A stretch of DNA of 64,000 nt from Flavobacteriales bacterium (GTDB lineage: Bacteria; Bacteroidota; Bacteroidia; JACJYZ01). Positions 25,331-34,681 of this stretch are shown here, piece by piece (the stretch's first letter is position 1; each line of letters starts with the position of its first letter). The notes under the pieces were generated by a model. That model did not search any database and was not told where the DNA came from. It worked only from the letters and a program-made list of their open reading frames with translations. The position numbers were made by a program, and so were the translations under genes. The stretch is taken from the NCBI GenBank assembly GCA_020635855.1, contig JACJYZ010000004.1, positions 496,001 to 560,000 of the forward strand, written 5' to 3'.

Positions 25331-26326
25331 ATGAAAAACATTCCTATCCTATACAAGATACTACTGATTCGTTCCCTCCTGCTTTGCATATTCTTTTTCT
25401 CATCCCCACCTTCTGGTCATGCCCAATTTTATAGGTCTCCAAACGCCAATTATACGGAAGACCAGTTGTGGTATCATCCCGCCTATTCAGGAGCCGAGGG
25501 TCGCCCGGTGATCCAAACTACGGTTCGGGCCATTGATGCCATCTTATTCCCCAACTGGGAAGCCAACTTCATGGGCATTTCACTTTCTGCAGATTTGCCT
25601 TTACCTACACATCCTGCAGCCGGCATCGGCGTTAATTATATCAATTATGTATCCGTCTTTGGCAGTTTAGGGGAACAAAAGCTGAGTTTACCACTTTCCT
25701 ACAGGATCTATAAGCAAGATTCCCTTACCTGGCTTCGCCTCGGGATACAACCAACATGCTTTTATGAAATGGGCATCTATGACTTCACTCCGGACCCTTT
25801 TCACCCACTACCCCCAATTGTAAATCCGGGTAAATCCACCCATCATGCCATTGCACTGGGCTGGGATCTCGGCGCATGGTTTGAATTGAAAGGTGCATGG
25901 TTTACCGGCCTTACGTTCCATAACGTAAGGCGCCCCAAACTGAGATACAAATATATAACCGATCATATTGAACAACAGTGGTGCTTTGTCACCGGGGGCA
26001 GATTTAAGCTGAACAACAAGTTCACCCTTTCACCTACTTTTCGCTATGACCTCGTCAAAGAAGGGACTCCTTATCGTATAAATTGGGTGGCGGATGCGGA
26101 CTGGCGGCTGGGATTGTCATTATATGGCACCCGTGGCAATTACTATACGCTCATTTCCGCATTGTCCGGAGATGAAATCATTTTTGCTTCCGGCATCGCC
26201 TGCAGCAATCACGTGGTGCTGATGATCAACCTGGATTATTTTGCCGATTCTTTTTACTACATTATTTCAAAAAATGGAAACCTGGACGTCGAAGCAGGCG
26301 TGAAGTTGCGTTTGGGCAAGAAATAG
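25331..26326 (+). CDS. PorP/SprF-family outer-membrane protein
   Basis: A 331-residue protein with a signal peptide ending near GHAQ. It follows the PorP/SprF pattern: FYRSPNANYTEDQLWYHPAYSGAEGRPVIQTTVRA at the mature N-terminus, a membrane beta-barrel with alternating aromatic strands, and a C-terminal VEAGVKLRLGKK strand. These proteins help T9SS-exported adhesins reach or stay on the surface. Unlike the pair at 39.5-42.0 kb it has no type B partner next to it; the large adhesin at 29.7-34.3 kb is 3 kb away on the other strand. I chose ATG 25331 over a TTG three codons upstream. Confidence 0.82.
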   Translation: MKNIPILYKILLIRSLLLCIFFFSSPPSGHAQFYRSPNANYTEDQLWYHPAYSGAEGRPVIQTTVRAIDAILFPNWEANFMGISLSADLPLPTHPAAGIGVNYINYVSVFGSLGEQKLSLPLSYRIYKQDSLTWLRLGIQPTCFYEMGIYDFTPDPFHPLPPIVNPGKSTHHAIALGWDLGAWFELKGAWFTGLTFHNVRRPKLRYKYITDHIEQQWCFVTGGRFKLNNKFTLSPTFRYDLVKEGTPYRINWVADADWRLGLSLYGTRGNYYTLISALSGDEIIFASGIACSNHVVLMINLDYFADSFYYIISKNGNLDVEAGVKLRLGKK

Positions 26327-26460
26327 CACAACACATATATCTCCAGGGGCATTGCTTCTTTCCGAAAATTTGCCTTAGTTGCAATGTGGAATGAACAGAA
26401 TGCTTCCGTGTACTGTTCGTGTGTGCATCTTTCAACTTCCATCTTTCCAACCTTTGCGTC

Positions 26461-27768
26461 ATGAGAAGATTTCTTCCATTTCTTGCTTTGCCATTGCTCC
26501 CGTTCCTCTGCATCGCCCAATCGCCCGAGCCTGCCCTGGTGGGCTACTGGCAGAACTGGAACGATGCGAACTGTCCATACGTGAGCCTGCCCCAGGTGAA
26601 CAACAAATACAACGTGATTGAGATCGCGTTTGCCATCCCGAAACAGGGCACCACGTACGACATGGAGTTCACACCCGACGGCACCACCCAGGGTGCGCTG
26701 GTGACCGACATCCAGGCCCTGCAGGGCGCAGGCAAAAAGGTGCTGATCTCCATCGGCGGCGCCACGGCTACAGTGGCGCTGAACGACACCAACGAACGCA
26801 ACACGTTCGTAACCTCCATGGAGAACATCATCCAAACCTATGGCCTCGATGGGTTCGACATCGACCTGGAAGGCAGCTCCGTGTCCATCAGCGGCGGTTC
26901 GGTCACGCAGATCGTGGATGCGAAAATCACCCACCTGGTGGAAGGCATCCGCCGCATCATGGCCTGGTACCGGCAAACATACGGGCGCAAACTGTTCCTC
27001 TCCTTCGCACCCGAGACGGCGTATGTGCAGGGCGGCATGTCATCGTTCGGCGGCATCTGGGGTGCCTACCTCCCCATCCTGGATGCGTTGCGCGATTCCA
27101 TTGAGATCCTGCAGGTGCAGCTCTACAACAGCGGCAGCATGTATGGCATCGACCAGGGCATTTACACGCAGGGCACCGCCGACTTCATCGTGTCACAAAC
27201 CGAAGCGGTGCTGCAGGGCTTCAACACATCCGGCGGGGCGTTCGCCGGCTTCCGGCAAGACCAGGTGGCGATCGGACTTCCCGCCTGCCCCAGCGCAGCC
27301 GGTGGCGGTTATGTAACGCCCGCCGTGCTGAAATCGGCCGTGCGTTACCTGCAAGGCGTGGGACCCAAACCGGGCAGCTACACGCGGGTGTCCACCTACC
27401 CCAACCTGCGCGGACTCATGACCTGGTCCATCAACTGGGACATGACGGCCAGCTGCGGCACGGCGAATGAATATTCAGACACATGGGACACGCTGTTCGG
27501 CGGCATCACAACAGCCGTTGTTGAACAGCCCGTTCAGGCGCAAGACCTCGTCCTCTTCCCCAACCCGGCACGGGCCGGACAAACGCTCCGCATCACCCAC
27601 TCCGATCACATCCGTGAAGCCCGCCTCTACAGCGTGACCGGAAGGCTGGTGGTTGCATACGATGCAGGTAGTGGGGTTTGGGTGCTGCCTTCGGATTTGT
27701 CGTCGGGGATGTATATGGTGGAGGTAAGAGGAAGGGAAGTGCGTAGGATGAAGTTGGTGGTGGAGTAA
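26461..27768 (+). CDS. GH18 chitinase-like enzyme with T9SS type A sorting domain
   Basis: A secreted glycoside hydrolase family 18 protein (435 residues). The signal peptide MRRFLPFLALPLLPFLCIAQ sets the start at 26461. The barrel begins VGYWQNWND; VLISIGGATA and the catalytic signature GLDGFDIDLEGS (DxxDxDxE with Glu as acid/base) follow, then FLSFAPETAYVQ, VQLYNSG and a closing LMTWSINWDM. The tail LVLFPNPARAG, LYSVTGRLVVAYD and SGMYMVEVRGRE is a type A sorting domain. It should hydrolyse chitin or related GlcNAc polymers at the cell surface. The gene is markedly GC-rich compared with the AT-rich gene that follows. Confidence 0.92.
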   Translation: MRRFLPFLALPLLPFLCIAQSPEPALVGYWQNWNDANCPYVSLPQVNNKYNVIEIAFAIPKQGTTYDMEFTPDGTTQGALVTDIQALQGAGKKVLISIGGATATVALNDTNERNTFVTSMENIIQTYGLDGFDIDLEGSSVSISGGSVTQIVDAKITHLVEGIRRIMAWYRQTYGRKLFLSFAPETAYVQGGMSSFGGIWGAYLPILDALRDSIEILQVQLYNSGSMYGIDQGIYTQGTADFIVSQTEAVLQGFNTSGGAFAGFRQDQVAIGLPACPSAAGGGYVTPAVLKSAVRYLQGVGPKPGSYTRVSTYPNLRGLMTWSINWDMTASCGTANEYSDTWDTLFGGITTAVVEQPVQAQDLVLFPNPARAGQTLRITHSDHIREARLYSVTGRLVVAYDAGSGVWVLPSDLSSGMYMVEVRGREVRRMKLVVE

Positions 27769-27779
27769 AATCAGCAACT

Positions 27780-27800
27780 GCATACAGCAAGAGCATACAG
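27780..27800 (-). repeat. Dispersed CTGTATGC repeat, inverted copy left of the KAP gene
   Basis: The minus strand here is identical over 21 bases to the plus strand at 29590-29610, so the two form perfect inverted repeats enclosing the AT-rich KAP NTPase gene. It lies 12 bp past the chitinase stop. Confidence 0.8.
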
Positions 27801-27903
27801 TATACGTGCCATACAAAGCTGCCCGACATAGAAAGCTCTGGCAGGATACCGGTATTTAAGCTACCTTGTATTACTGCTTTTTCCAACCAGTAATACCATT
27901 GTA

Positions 27904-29535
27904 ATGAGTAAAACTGCTACTGCCAAGGCTGCTCTGCCAGACGCTGAATCCGACCAAGTTCAAAACCCATTGGAGATTGGATATGGCCAGGTTTTGGATA
28001 GATTCCGAAACCATATTGCCCAGAAACACAACCGGCACATTTTTTTCTCTGCGAAATATGGTGTTGGAAAATCCACCTTTCTTGAACAGTTTTTTAAAAT
28101 CAACAAGGACGAATACTACGCCATCACCCTAAAGCCTGTTAACTATGTGGTAAGTTCCAATGAAAGCATTTTTGAACTCATCAAAGTGGACATTATTAAA
28201 CACTTGTATAATGATGATCATATTGATTTCGAAGAAAAGCTCAAAGTTGACACGATTTCGGCTGGCATTAGTTATATAAAAAACAGGCCCCTTGAGTTTG
28301 TAAAACACTTGCTCAGCATGCTCGCCAAACTGGATCCTATTATGGAAGTTATGGATGGAGGAGCTACCGCTGTTTATAAATTGATTCAAGACTTCTCCCA
28401 ATTTGAGGAAAGGCTAAACAAGAAGTTAAAAACGGACGGGCAGCAACTGGCAGATAAGGCATATGAGCAGCATTTCACACCAGGTACGTATTACGAGTTT
28501 GACCTCATTTCAAGAATTCTGAAAGAAACCATCACTTCCATAAAAGACAAGCAAACGGTATTGGTGATTGATGACCTGGACAGATTGGATCCTGACCACA
28601 TCTTTCGCATCCTGAATATCTTCTCTGCTCACAACAACCATCGGGAAGAAGAACACAAGTTCGGGTTTAAAAAGGTTATTCTCGTTGGAGATATTGATAA
28701 CATCAGATGCCTATTTCAACATCGCTATGGCTCAAAGGCAGATTTTGGCGGATATATGGATAAGTTTTACTCCGATGAAATTTTTTCGTTTTCAAACGCC
28801 GACATCATTCGTCTGTTTGTGACACAGGAGCTAGAAACCAAACAGCTCAACAAATCTGCACTGGTTGTTCTGAGAGTTATTTTAGAGAACCTGGTCAAAG
28901 CCAATCTGATTACAGTAAGGCAAATAATGAAATACAGAAACTTTTCTAAGCCTGATGAATTCTCAGTAAATCGGGTTAGCCTTGATTTTTTAAAGACGAA
29001 TACGTCGATATTAATTGATTCGTCAGCTGCTCAAACCGCTTGGTTATCTTCTGATGACATGCAGATTCTTTATATCATATCCTTCTTTTCTTCAATGTTT
29101 GGAAGCTTAGATGCATTTCAACAAGCGCTCAATACATTTACCCATAGCCAAAAACTATTGGAAGATGAACATAAAGAATGTTTTGTTGAGGTTTTTGCCC
29201 TTATGCATCGCATCTCTCAAGAACTTGAAGATAATGGCGATTGTAATATTTATTTTGACTTCAAAAAGGATAGAAATCAGAAGCTAATAGAAATCAATAA
29301 ATATCCAACTGGCACATGCTTTAAGCTTCCATATAGACTTCAATTAATTTGGAACAAAGGAAATCGCTATACAGGGAATACGAGCTATTTTAAGGATTTT
29401 AAAGTAATCCCACTTAACCTTGGTGAAATAACTAAAATCAAAATACCTTTTTCAGATGTTTGCACCTATCTAAAACACTGCATCCAATACATCAATCAAC
29501 AAGGTTTTGCTACGTCTTTGAACATCTCAAGCTAG
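27904..29535 (+). CDS. KAP-family P-loop NTPase
   Basis: A 543-residue ATPase of the KAP type. Walker A is SAKYGVGKST (49-58), and the Walker B with the KAP hallmark is VLVIDDLDRLDPDHIF (about 219-234). An IILVGDID-like sensor segment (KVILVGDIDNIRCLF) follows. No obvious transmembrane pair is inserted in the P-loop domain, unlike some KAP proteins; the C-terminal half (about 330-543) is helical and unrecognised. KAP ATPases include the phage-exclusion protein PifA of plasmid F, so a defence role is possible but is an inference. The gene is clearly AT-richer than both neighbours and is enclosed by inverted 21-bp repeats, which suggests acquisition. Confidence 0.88.
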   Translation: MSKTATAKAALPDAESDQVQNPLEIGYGQVLDRFRNHIAQKHNRHIFFSAKYGVGKSTFLEQFFKINKDEYYAITLKPVNYVVSSNESIFELIKVDIIKHLYNDDHIDFEEKLKVDTISAGISYIKNRPLEFVKHLLSMLAKLDPIMEVMDGGATAVYKLIQDFSQFEERLNKKLKTDGQQLADKAYEQHFTPGTYYEFDLISRILKETITSIKDKQTVLVIDDLDRLDPDHIFRILNIFSAHNNHREEEHKFGFKKVILVGDIDNIRCLFQHRYGSKADFGGYMDKFYSDEIFSFSNADIIRLFVTQELETKQLNKSALVVLRVILENLVKANLITVRQIMKYRNFSKPDEFSVNRVSLDFLKTNTSILIDSSAAQTAWLSSDDMQILYIISFFSSMFGSLDAFQQALNTFTHSQKLLEDEHKECFVEVFALMHRISQELEDNGDCNIYFDFKKDRNQKLIEINKYPTGTCFKLPYRLQLIWNKGNRYTGNTSYFKDFKVIPLNLGEITKIKIPFSDVCTYLKHCIQYINQQGFATSLNISS

Positions 29536-29589
29536 CGTCTGGATTATAGTCTACTACCCACACCAACAGCCCAAGCTACTACACTGCCC

Positions 29590-29619
29590 CTGTATGCTCT
29601 TGCTGTATGCTGCATGCTC
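29590..29619 (+). repeat. Dispersed CTGTATGC repeat, copy right of the KAP gene
   Basis: Full 21-bp copy (29590-29610) plus a partial third unit TGCATGCTC. It is the right arm of the inverted pair around the KAP gene. Confidence 0.8.
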
Positions 29620-29631
29620 TACTTAACTCCC

Positions 29632-29660
29632 CCCGCTGGCGCGGACTTGTAGTCCGTGCT
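29632..29660. repeat. REP-like hairpin
   Basis: GCGGACT (29641-29647), loop TGT, AGTCCGT (29651-29657) preceded by CCGCTGGC. Sequences of this type (CGCTGGCGCGGAnTTGTAnTCCG) recur in many Bacteroidota genomes as I recall, and are associated with REP-type (TnpA-REP) elements. It sits just past the 3' end of the giant adhesin gene and may also act as its terminator. Confidence 0.6.
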
Positions 29661-29678
29661 CCCAAACACTTTTCTTCC

Positions 29679-32600
29679 TCACTTAATCACCGTCACCCTG
29701 CCAATTCGCTGAATCAACCTTCCGTCGCAGTCTTCCGCTTTCACCAACCACACATACACATCTTCCTGCACCATGTCGGCGCCTTCGTTTGCGGTGCCGT
29801 CCCATCCGGCCAGGGATGTGGTCTCGTAAATGAGGTTGCCCCACCGGTCAAAGATGTACATCTCAAAGGTGCACACACCGTACTGTACGGGCTTGAAGGT
29901 TTCGTTGATGCCGTCGCCGTTGGGTGAGAACGCATCAGGCATGTAGAAGGTGAAGATGTCTTTCACGCATACGGTTTGCGACAAGGTATCCACACAGCCG
30001 TACTGGTTGATCAGTGCAAGGGTCACGTTGTAGCAGCCTGTGTCTTTGTACACGTGTGTGGGGTTCTGCGATGTGTCGGTGCTGTTGTCGCCGAAGTTCC
30101 ACGACCATGCCGTGGCGTTGATGCTCTTGTCGAGGAAGCTCACCGTGGGCGACAGGATGGTGGTGTTCCACGGGTCGGCATCAAAGCTGGCGGTCGGAAG
30201 CGGATGTGCTGATATATAGCAGCTCTTGCTGAGCGACGCCGAGCATCCCTTGGCGGTGGTCACGGTGAGGGTGATGTCATAACATCCCGCATCTGCGAAC
30301 ATGTGTGAAGGGTTCACCTGGTCGGAAGTGGATCCGTCTCCGAACTCCCAGAAGTACGTGTCCCCTCCCGTGGAGCAGTTGACGAAGCCCACGTTGAGAG
30401 GAACACATCCTTCCGTTGAATCGCTGAAGCAAACGACCGGCTTATCCTCCATCACCACCACAACGGAGTCGGTTCGTGTGCAGCCCGCCGCATCGGTGAC
30501 CGTCACGGTATAGGTGCCTTCACACAAACCTGTGGCGGTGGCGGAAGTCTGGTTTCCTGCGCCTGCATCCCATAGATAACTGAGGGCCGGTGTGCCGCCG
30601 GAAGCGGTCACAGTGCCGGTGCCATTGCACTGGGTGCAGGAAGTTTTTGTGGAGGATGCGGAGGATGTAATGACGGTCGGTTCGGTGATATCGGCACACA
30701 ACGTGGCGGTACAACCGTTGGCATCGGTCACGGTTACGCAGTAGGTGCCGGCTCCAAGGCCGGAAAGATCCTGGGTGGTAGCAGGCAGATCCCAGCTATA
30801 GCTGTATGGGTTTACGCCTCCGGTGGATGTCAGGTCGATGCTGCCATCGCTGCCGCCGTTGCAGGATACATCGGTATGCGTTTCGGATATCACCAGGGCT
30901 GTGGGCTCAGTGATGGTAACGGTTTTGGATCCGGAACATCCGTTGGCATCGGTTGCTGTAACGCTGTAGGTACCCGGACAAAGACCTGTGGCGGTTTGCG
31001 TGGTCTGACCTCCCGGACTCCATAGGTAGGTATGGGGCGTCACACCTCCTGTGGGTGTAACGGTGGCTGTACCGTTGCAGGCGCCGTTGCAGGTCACATC
31101 GGTGTTGGTGACATTCGCGGCGAAGCCGCCCGCCTCATTCACGGAAATGGTAATGGAGGTCGTACAACCCTGGCTGTCGGTGACAGTGACGGTATAGACA
31201 CCCAATGGCAGTCCTGTAGCCGTGGCAGAGGTCTGAGATGAAGGATCATCCCAGAGATAGGTGTATCCGGGCGTTCCGCCGGAAGCGGTTACAGAGGCCG
31301 TGCCGTTGGATGCACTGCAGTCGGCCTCCGTGGAATCAGGAGCAAGTGTGATGAGCGTGGGTTCGGCAAGTGTCACGGATGTCGTGGATGTGCACCCGTT
31401 CACGTCGGTGACGGTCACCTGGTAGGTTCCGCTGCAAAGTCCGGAAGCGGTGGCGGAAGTTTGGGAAGAAGGATCATCCCATGTGTATGTATACCCGGGC
31501 GTACCCCCTGAAGCCGTAACAGTAGCGGTACCGTTGCAAGACCCGTTGCAGGATGGATCAACGCCGGTGGCCGATGAAGTAACCGGCGTAGGTTCGGTTA
31601 ATGTAACGGAAATGGTATCGGCACAGCCGTTTGGTGTACTGACGGTTACGTGGTAGGTGCCTGCACACAGTCCGGTGATGGTGGCAGAGGTTTGAGAACC
31701 CGCATCATCCCACACATAGGTGTAGGGTGTGATTCCACCGGTAGCGGTTACCGTGGCCGTGCCGTCACAATCGCCGTTGCAGGTGATGGGTGTGGATGTA
31801 ATGGATAACGTGGGCGCAGGGGTGACTGTCACCAGCACGGAAGCTGTATCGGTGTTGCCGTCGTTGTCGGTGACCGTTGCGTGATAGCGGGTGGTGGTGG
31901 CCGGACATACGTGGATGGGACCTTCCGTGGTGGATGTAATGCCATTGTCCCACGCATACGTATAGGGTGTTGCGCCTTCGGTGGTGTTGGCCAGCAGGTC
32001 GGTGCATTCACCCATGCAAATAGTGTCCGGAGTGGCGGTGATGTTGAGGATGGGACCACACGGAACGTACACGCCTTTCACAATAACGGTATCGATCCAT
32101 TGCAGCGCATTGGCACACACATCCTGGTTGGCATCTGTAACGGTTACATAATAGGTACCGGGCGTGAGACCGGTGATGGTTTGTGTGGTATCTCCCGTAC
32201 TCCAGATGTAGTGAAACGGCGGCGTGGCGCTCGGATCGTTCACGGTAACCGTTCCTGTTCCCAGCACGCAGCCCTGGACGGGTGTGCTGGCGGTATCAAT
32301 GCAAGTGGGGCATGTGATCGGGGCCAGTTTCTGCACAAACCCTTTTCCAGTTACATACAGGGTATCATCGCTCAGGGGATCGAACTTGAGGTCGTATACA
32401 TCGTTGGTCACGGGGAAAGACACATCGAAAACGAGGTCGGATGTATAGCGTTTCACCACGCCGTTCACACCCACATACACGCGGCAGCAGCTGTCCACAT
32501 CAAGGCCTCCGTACTTGTCGAAGCCACCCCCCACGGTAATTTGTTTCACGATGTTGCCCGATGCGGGATCGTAGGCGCGCAGGTTGTTGCCGTCATAGGT

Positions 32601-34289
32601 GTAGATACGGTCGTTGCAAACCACCATGTTGTTCACACCTGTGGACCAGCCCCTGGCAAAGGGTGATGCGCCCGGGTTGATGAACGAGCCCTGGCCGAGT
32701 TCCATCATCAGGCTCGGTTCGTTGACGCGCCACACAGCAGTTCCGGGAGTGGCGGTGGAGGATTTGCAGAACTTCGGCGCCGTGGTGGAACTGTTCGGAC
32801 TGGTATTGGTGGCGTTGGTGATGTACACGAACGAGCTGGTGCGGTCGGTGGTCAGGTAACAGATGTCTTCGGTATTGCCGGCGGTACCCCAGGGGCAATA
32901 GATGGTTCCGGTGGTCAGGCTGGTGTCGGTTTTCACAAGATGAGCGCCGTTGTTGCTGCCACCCCCGGCCCACAACACACCGTTGTTTGTAACGGTGTTG
33001 TAGAAGAGCCGCCAGCCGAATTCACTCACGTTCGGCACGTTCCGCGTGGTGATGGCGCCATTGGTGGTGGCCAGGATGTAACCGGTGCTGCCAGCGCCGA
33101 TGCCCATGCCCACAATGGCCTTTCCGCCCTTAAGCACAACCATGTCGCCATAGGCCCCAAGGTTGGTGGAAGCCAGTCCGGTGGCTGTCCACTGCGCCAC
33201 ACCGGAGGAGTTGAACTTCTTCACCTGGTAATTGTAAGAAGGCGTGAAGCCGCCGTTGGATACGCCACCGCCCATCACGTAGACGTTGTGGTGGTAATCC
33301 ATACGGATGGTATAGCCGCCGTTGGTGCTGGTGAAACCGGGGGTAATGCTCCAGATGGAAGTGAAGGGATCGATCACCAGGGTCTGGGTTTTGTCATAGT
33401 CGGGCACCGCAAACGATACCACGTTTTCGTGAAGGATGAACCGCGCCGAGACGCGTCTGCCTTCGTGGCCGATGTAGGAAAGCGACGGTGCATGGTCGGT
33501 GATGTTGCCTTCGGGAACCGCAAGCACAACGTTGCCGTCATCATCCTTGGAAACAGCCTGCATGCCACTGTACCGCATCTTCACCTGCGAAATGTCTCCG
33601 CCGGGATGCACGATGATGCTGTACTTTACGCCGAGGGTGGAGCCGACGTTTTCCGGGAACATATACTCCACATCAATGTGAGGGTAGATGTTTTTGTAAA
33701 TGAGTTTTCGGTAGGCTTTGGCGATGATGGACCGGCCTTCCATCGGGGGATTTTTTCCAAGGTATGAGTAGGTATCGTGCACCTGATCTTCGACCACCAT
33801 CTCCGCATTCGGGTTTGCGCCCAGCCATTGCATGTGAACATACGCCGATTGGTCGTTGAAGAACCGACTCAGGCGCTCATCGGGTTTGCGGCCGTCGCGG
33901 TTGTATTCTTCCACTTCCTCCAGAATTCTTTCCCTGCCCTCTTCCCGGTTGTAACGGGATTTTAGCTTCAGGTTGATCATGTGGTAGCTGAGTCCTTCAG
34001 GTGTGAAGTACACCTTCATCTCACCGTTGTTGATGCCGTATTTGACATCCTTCAAAGGTTGACCGTCAGGCAGGTCAAACTGACCGTTGTTTTCGATGAA
34101 GACTTCGGCTTTGAACGGATTGTCCACCTTCCATCCGTCCGGACCGATGACCTGACAGAACCCTCCAGTAGAGGCGGTTTGGGCGCACAACCGGGTTGTC
34201 GCCACAGACAGAACCATTAAAGCCAGGGTGATGCAGGTGGTTCGCAGGAACGCACAACAGCATACCCTCCGGGGGAGATGCTTTAACAT
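29679..34289 (-). CDS. Giant SprB-repeat/PKD surface adhesin with type B sorting domain
   Basis: A 1536-residue cell-surface protein. The signal peptide (MLKHLPRRVCCCAFLRTTC... ending CAQ) sets the start at 34289. Order of domains: an N-terminal segment (about 35-330) of the kind found in Bacteroidota proteins with GVDVVYY-like repeats (DVKYGINNGEMKVYFTPEGLSYH); a beta-propeller-like region (about 330-680); seven to eight SprB-type repeats (about 690-1240; each TCNGxCxGTATVTxxGGxxPYTYxWDD... GTYxVTVTDxxGC); two PKD domains (FWEFGDGSTSD and WSWNFGDNSTD); and a type B domain (YMPDAFSPNGDGINETF, MYIFDRWGNLIYE, GWDG). Probably an adhesin or gliding-related filament. Its 3' flank carries the REP-like hairpin. 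Confidence 0.9.
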   Translation of the reverse strand: MLKHLPRRVCCCAFLRTTCITLALMVLSVATTRLCAQTASTGGFCQVIGPDGWKVDNPFKAEVFIENNGQFDLPDGQPLKDVKYGINNGEMKVYFTPEGLSYHMINLKLKSRYNREEGRERILEEVEEYNRDGRKPDERLSRFFNDQSAYVHMQWLGANPNAEMVVEDQVHDTYSYLGKNPPMEGRSIIAKAYRKLIYKNIYPHIDVEYMFPENVGSTLGVKYSIIVHPGGDISQVKMRYSGMQAVSKDDDGNVVLAVPEGNITDHAPSLSYIGHEGRRVSARFILHENVVSFAVPDYDKTQTLVIDPFTSIWSITPGFTSTNGGYTIRMDYHHNVYVMGGGVSNGGFTPSYNYQVKKFNSSGVAQWTATGLASTNLGAYGDMVVLKGGKAIVGMGIGAGSTGYILATTNGAITTRNVPNVSEFGWRLFYNTVTNNGVLWAGGGSNNGAHLVKTDTSLTTGTIYCPWGTAGNTEDICYLTTDRTSSFVYITNATNTSPNSSTTAPKFCKSSTATPGTAVWRVNEPSLMMELGQGSFINPGASPFARGWSTGVNNMVVCNDRIYTYDGNNLRAYDPASGNIVKQITVGGGFDKYGGLDVDSCCRVYVGVNGVVKRYTSDLVFDVSFPVTNDVYDLKFDPLSDDTLYVTGKGFVQKLAPITCPTCIDTASTPVQGCVLGTGTVTVNDPSATPPFHYIWSTGDTTQTITGLTPGTYYVTVTDANQDVCANALQWIDTVIVKGVYVPCGPILNITATPDTICMGECTDLLANTTEGATPYTYAWDNGITSTTEGPIHVCPATTTRYHATVTDNDGNTDTASVLVTVTPAPTLSITSTPITCNGDCDGTATVTATGGITPYTYVWDDAGSQTSATITGLCAGTYHVTVSTPNGCADTISVTLTEPTPVTSSATGVDPSCNGSCNGTATVTASGGTPGYTYTWDDPSSQTSATASGLCSGTYQVTVTDVNGCTSTTSVTLAEPTLITLAPDSTEADCSASNGTASVTASGGTPGYTYLWDDPSSQTSATATGLPLGVYTVTVTDSQGCTTSITISVNEAGGFAANVTNTDVTCNGACNGTATVTPTGGVTPHTYLWSPGGQTTQTATGLCPGTYSVTATDANGCSGSKTVTITEPTALVISETHTDVSCNGGSDGSIDLTSTGGVNPYSYSWDLPATTQDLSGLGAGTYCVTVTDANGCTATLCADITEPTVITSSASSTKTSCTQCNGTGTVTASGGTPALSYLWDAGAGNQTSATATGLCEGTYTVTVTDAAGCTRTDSVVVVMEDKPVVCFSDSTEGCVPLNVGFVNCSTGGDTYFWEFGDGSTSDQVNPSHMFADAGCYDITLTVTTAKGCSASLSKSCYISAHPLPTASFDADPWNTTILSPTVSFLDKSINATAWSWNFGDNSTDTSQNPTHVYKDTGCYNVTLALINQYGCVDTLSQTVCVKDIFTFYMPDAFSPNGDGINETFKPVQYGVCTFEMYIFDRWGNLIYETTSLAGWDGTANEGADMVQEDVYVWLVKAEDCDGRLIQRIGRVTVIK

Positions 34290-34627
34290 ACCAAGAAAGA
34301 TTAAATCGGACAGGCGCCATTGGAAATCTGCGCCAAACACTACACTACGGGAACAAAGGAAGGAAATTAAAACCGAACGTACAAAATAATATCATTCGGT
34401 TTTTTGGCTTGAAAAAAGCCAATTGCATGTTAACCATCTTGTTTTAAGTACTTTATTGTTTTGCAAAAGATGAAATTAACCAAATTTATTACCTGTAGGT
34501 TATGGACAAATCGTAGCTTATTTGTAGGAATTTGACTTTTGTGCAAGGGCAAGGGGTGTAGGCATCCGTAAACCGAATGAACAGCTAAGCTTACCTCACG
34601 CCGACAGTTCCGGCAATTACACTGCAA

Positions 34628-34648
34628 CTGTATGCTGTTGCTGTATGC
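34628..34648 (+). repeat. Dispersed CTGTATGC repeat, full copy
   Basis: Identical over 21 bp to the copy at 23810-23830; lies at the 3' end of the lipoprotein gene 34682-35533, right beside a REP-like hairpin. Confidence 0.75.
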
Positions 34649-34650
34649 TT

Positions 34651-34678
34651 GCCCGCCGTAGCCTTGGCGAAGGAGGGC
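34651..34678. repeat. REP-like hairpin GCCCGCC...GGAGGGC
   Basis: GCCCGCC pairs with GGAGGGC (one mismatch) around a GTAGCCTTGGCGA-type loop. Very similar CCGCCGTAGCCnTGGCGAAGGnGG sequences are common intergenic repeats in bacteria. It lies 4 bp after the stop of the lipoprotein gene. Confidence 0.55.
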
Positions 34679-34681
34679 TCT

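Larger units (their letters stand above)
34290..34681. other. Intergenic region without a supportable gene
   Basis: About 390 bp between two minus-strand genes. I see no coding frame worth calling: a 65-codon minus-strand frame at 34430-34627 has no family features. It holds a small stem (TTGGCTT/AAGCCAA, 34404-34422), the 34628 repeat copy and the 34651 hairpin. It must contain the promoter of the giant adhesin, but no clear TAnnTTTG was found. Confidence 0.6.

Noticed and set aside
26840..27316. 158-codon Ser/Arg-rich plus-strand frame inside the chitinase gene
   Set aside because: It is an out-of-frame shadow; the GH18 motifs are all in the other frame.
27780..29610. KAP cassette as an insertion sequence
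   Set aside because: No transposase or target-site duplication was seen; the flanking repeats also occur elsewhere singly.
29590..29619. CTGTATGC repeats as a CRISPR array
   Set aside because: Only two to three 13-nt units per site, no spacers of uniform length and no cas genes.
31881..32666. Long plus-strand frame (261 codons) opposite the giant adhesin
   Set aside because: It is a shadow of the regular repeat codons of the adhesin on the minus strand; composition is unnatural (His/Gly/Val-rich). The same holds for the plus-strand frame at 32940-33767.
34430..34627. 65-codon minus-strand frame in the long gap
   Set aside because: No signal, no family features, and it reads into the dispersed repeat.
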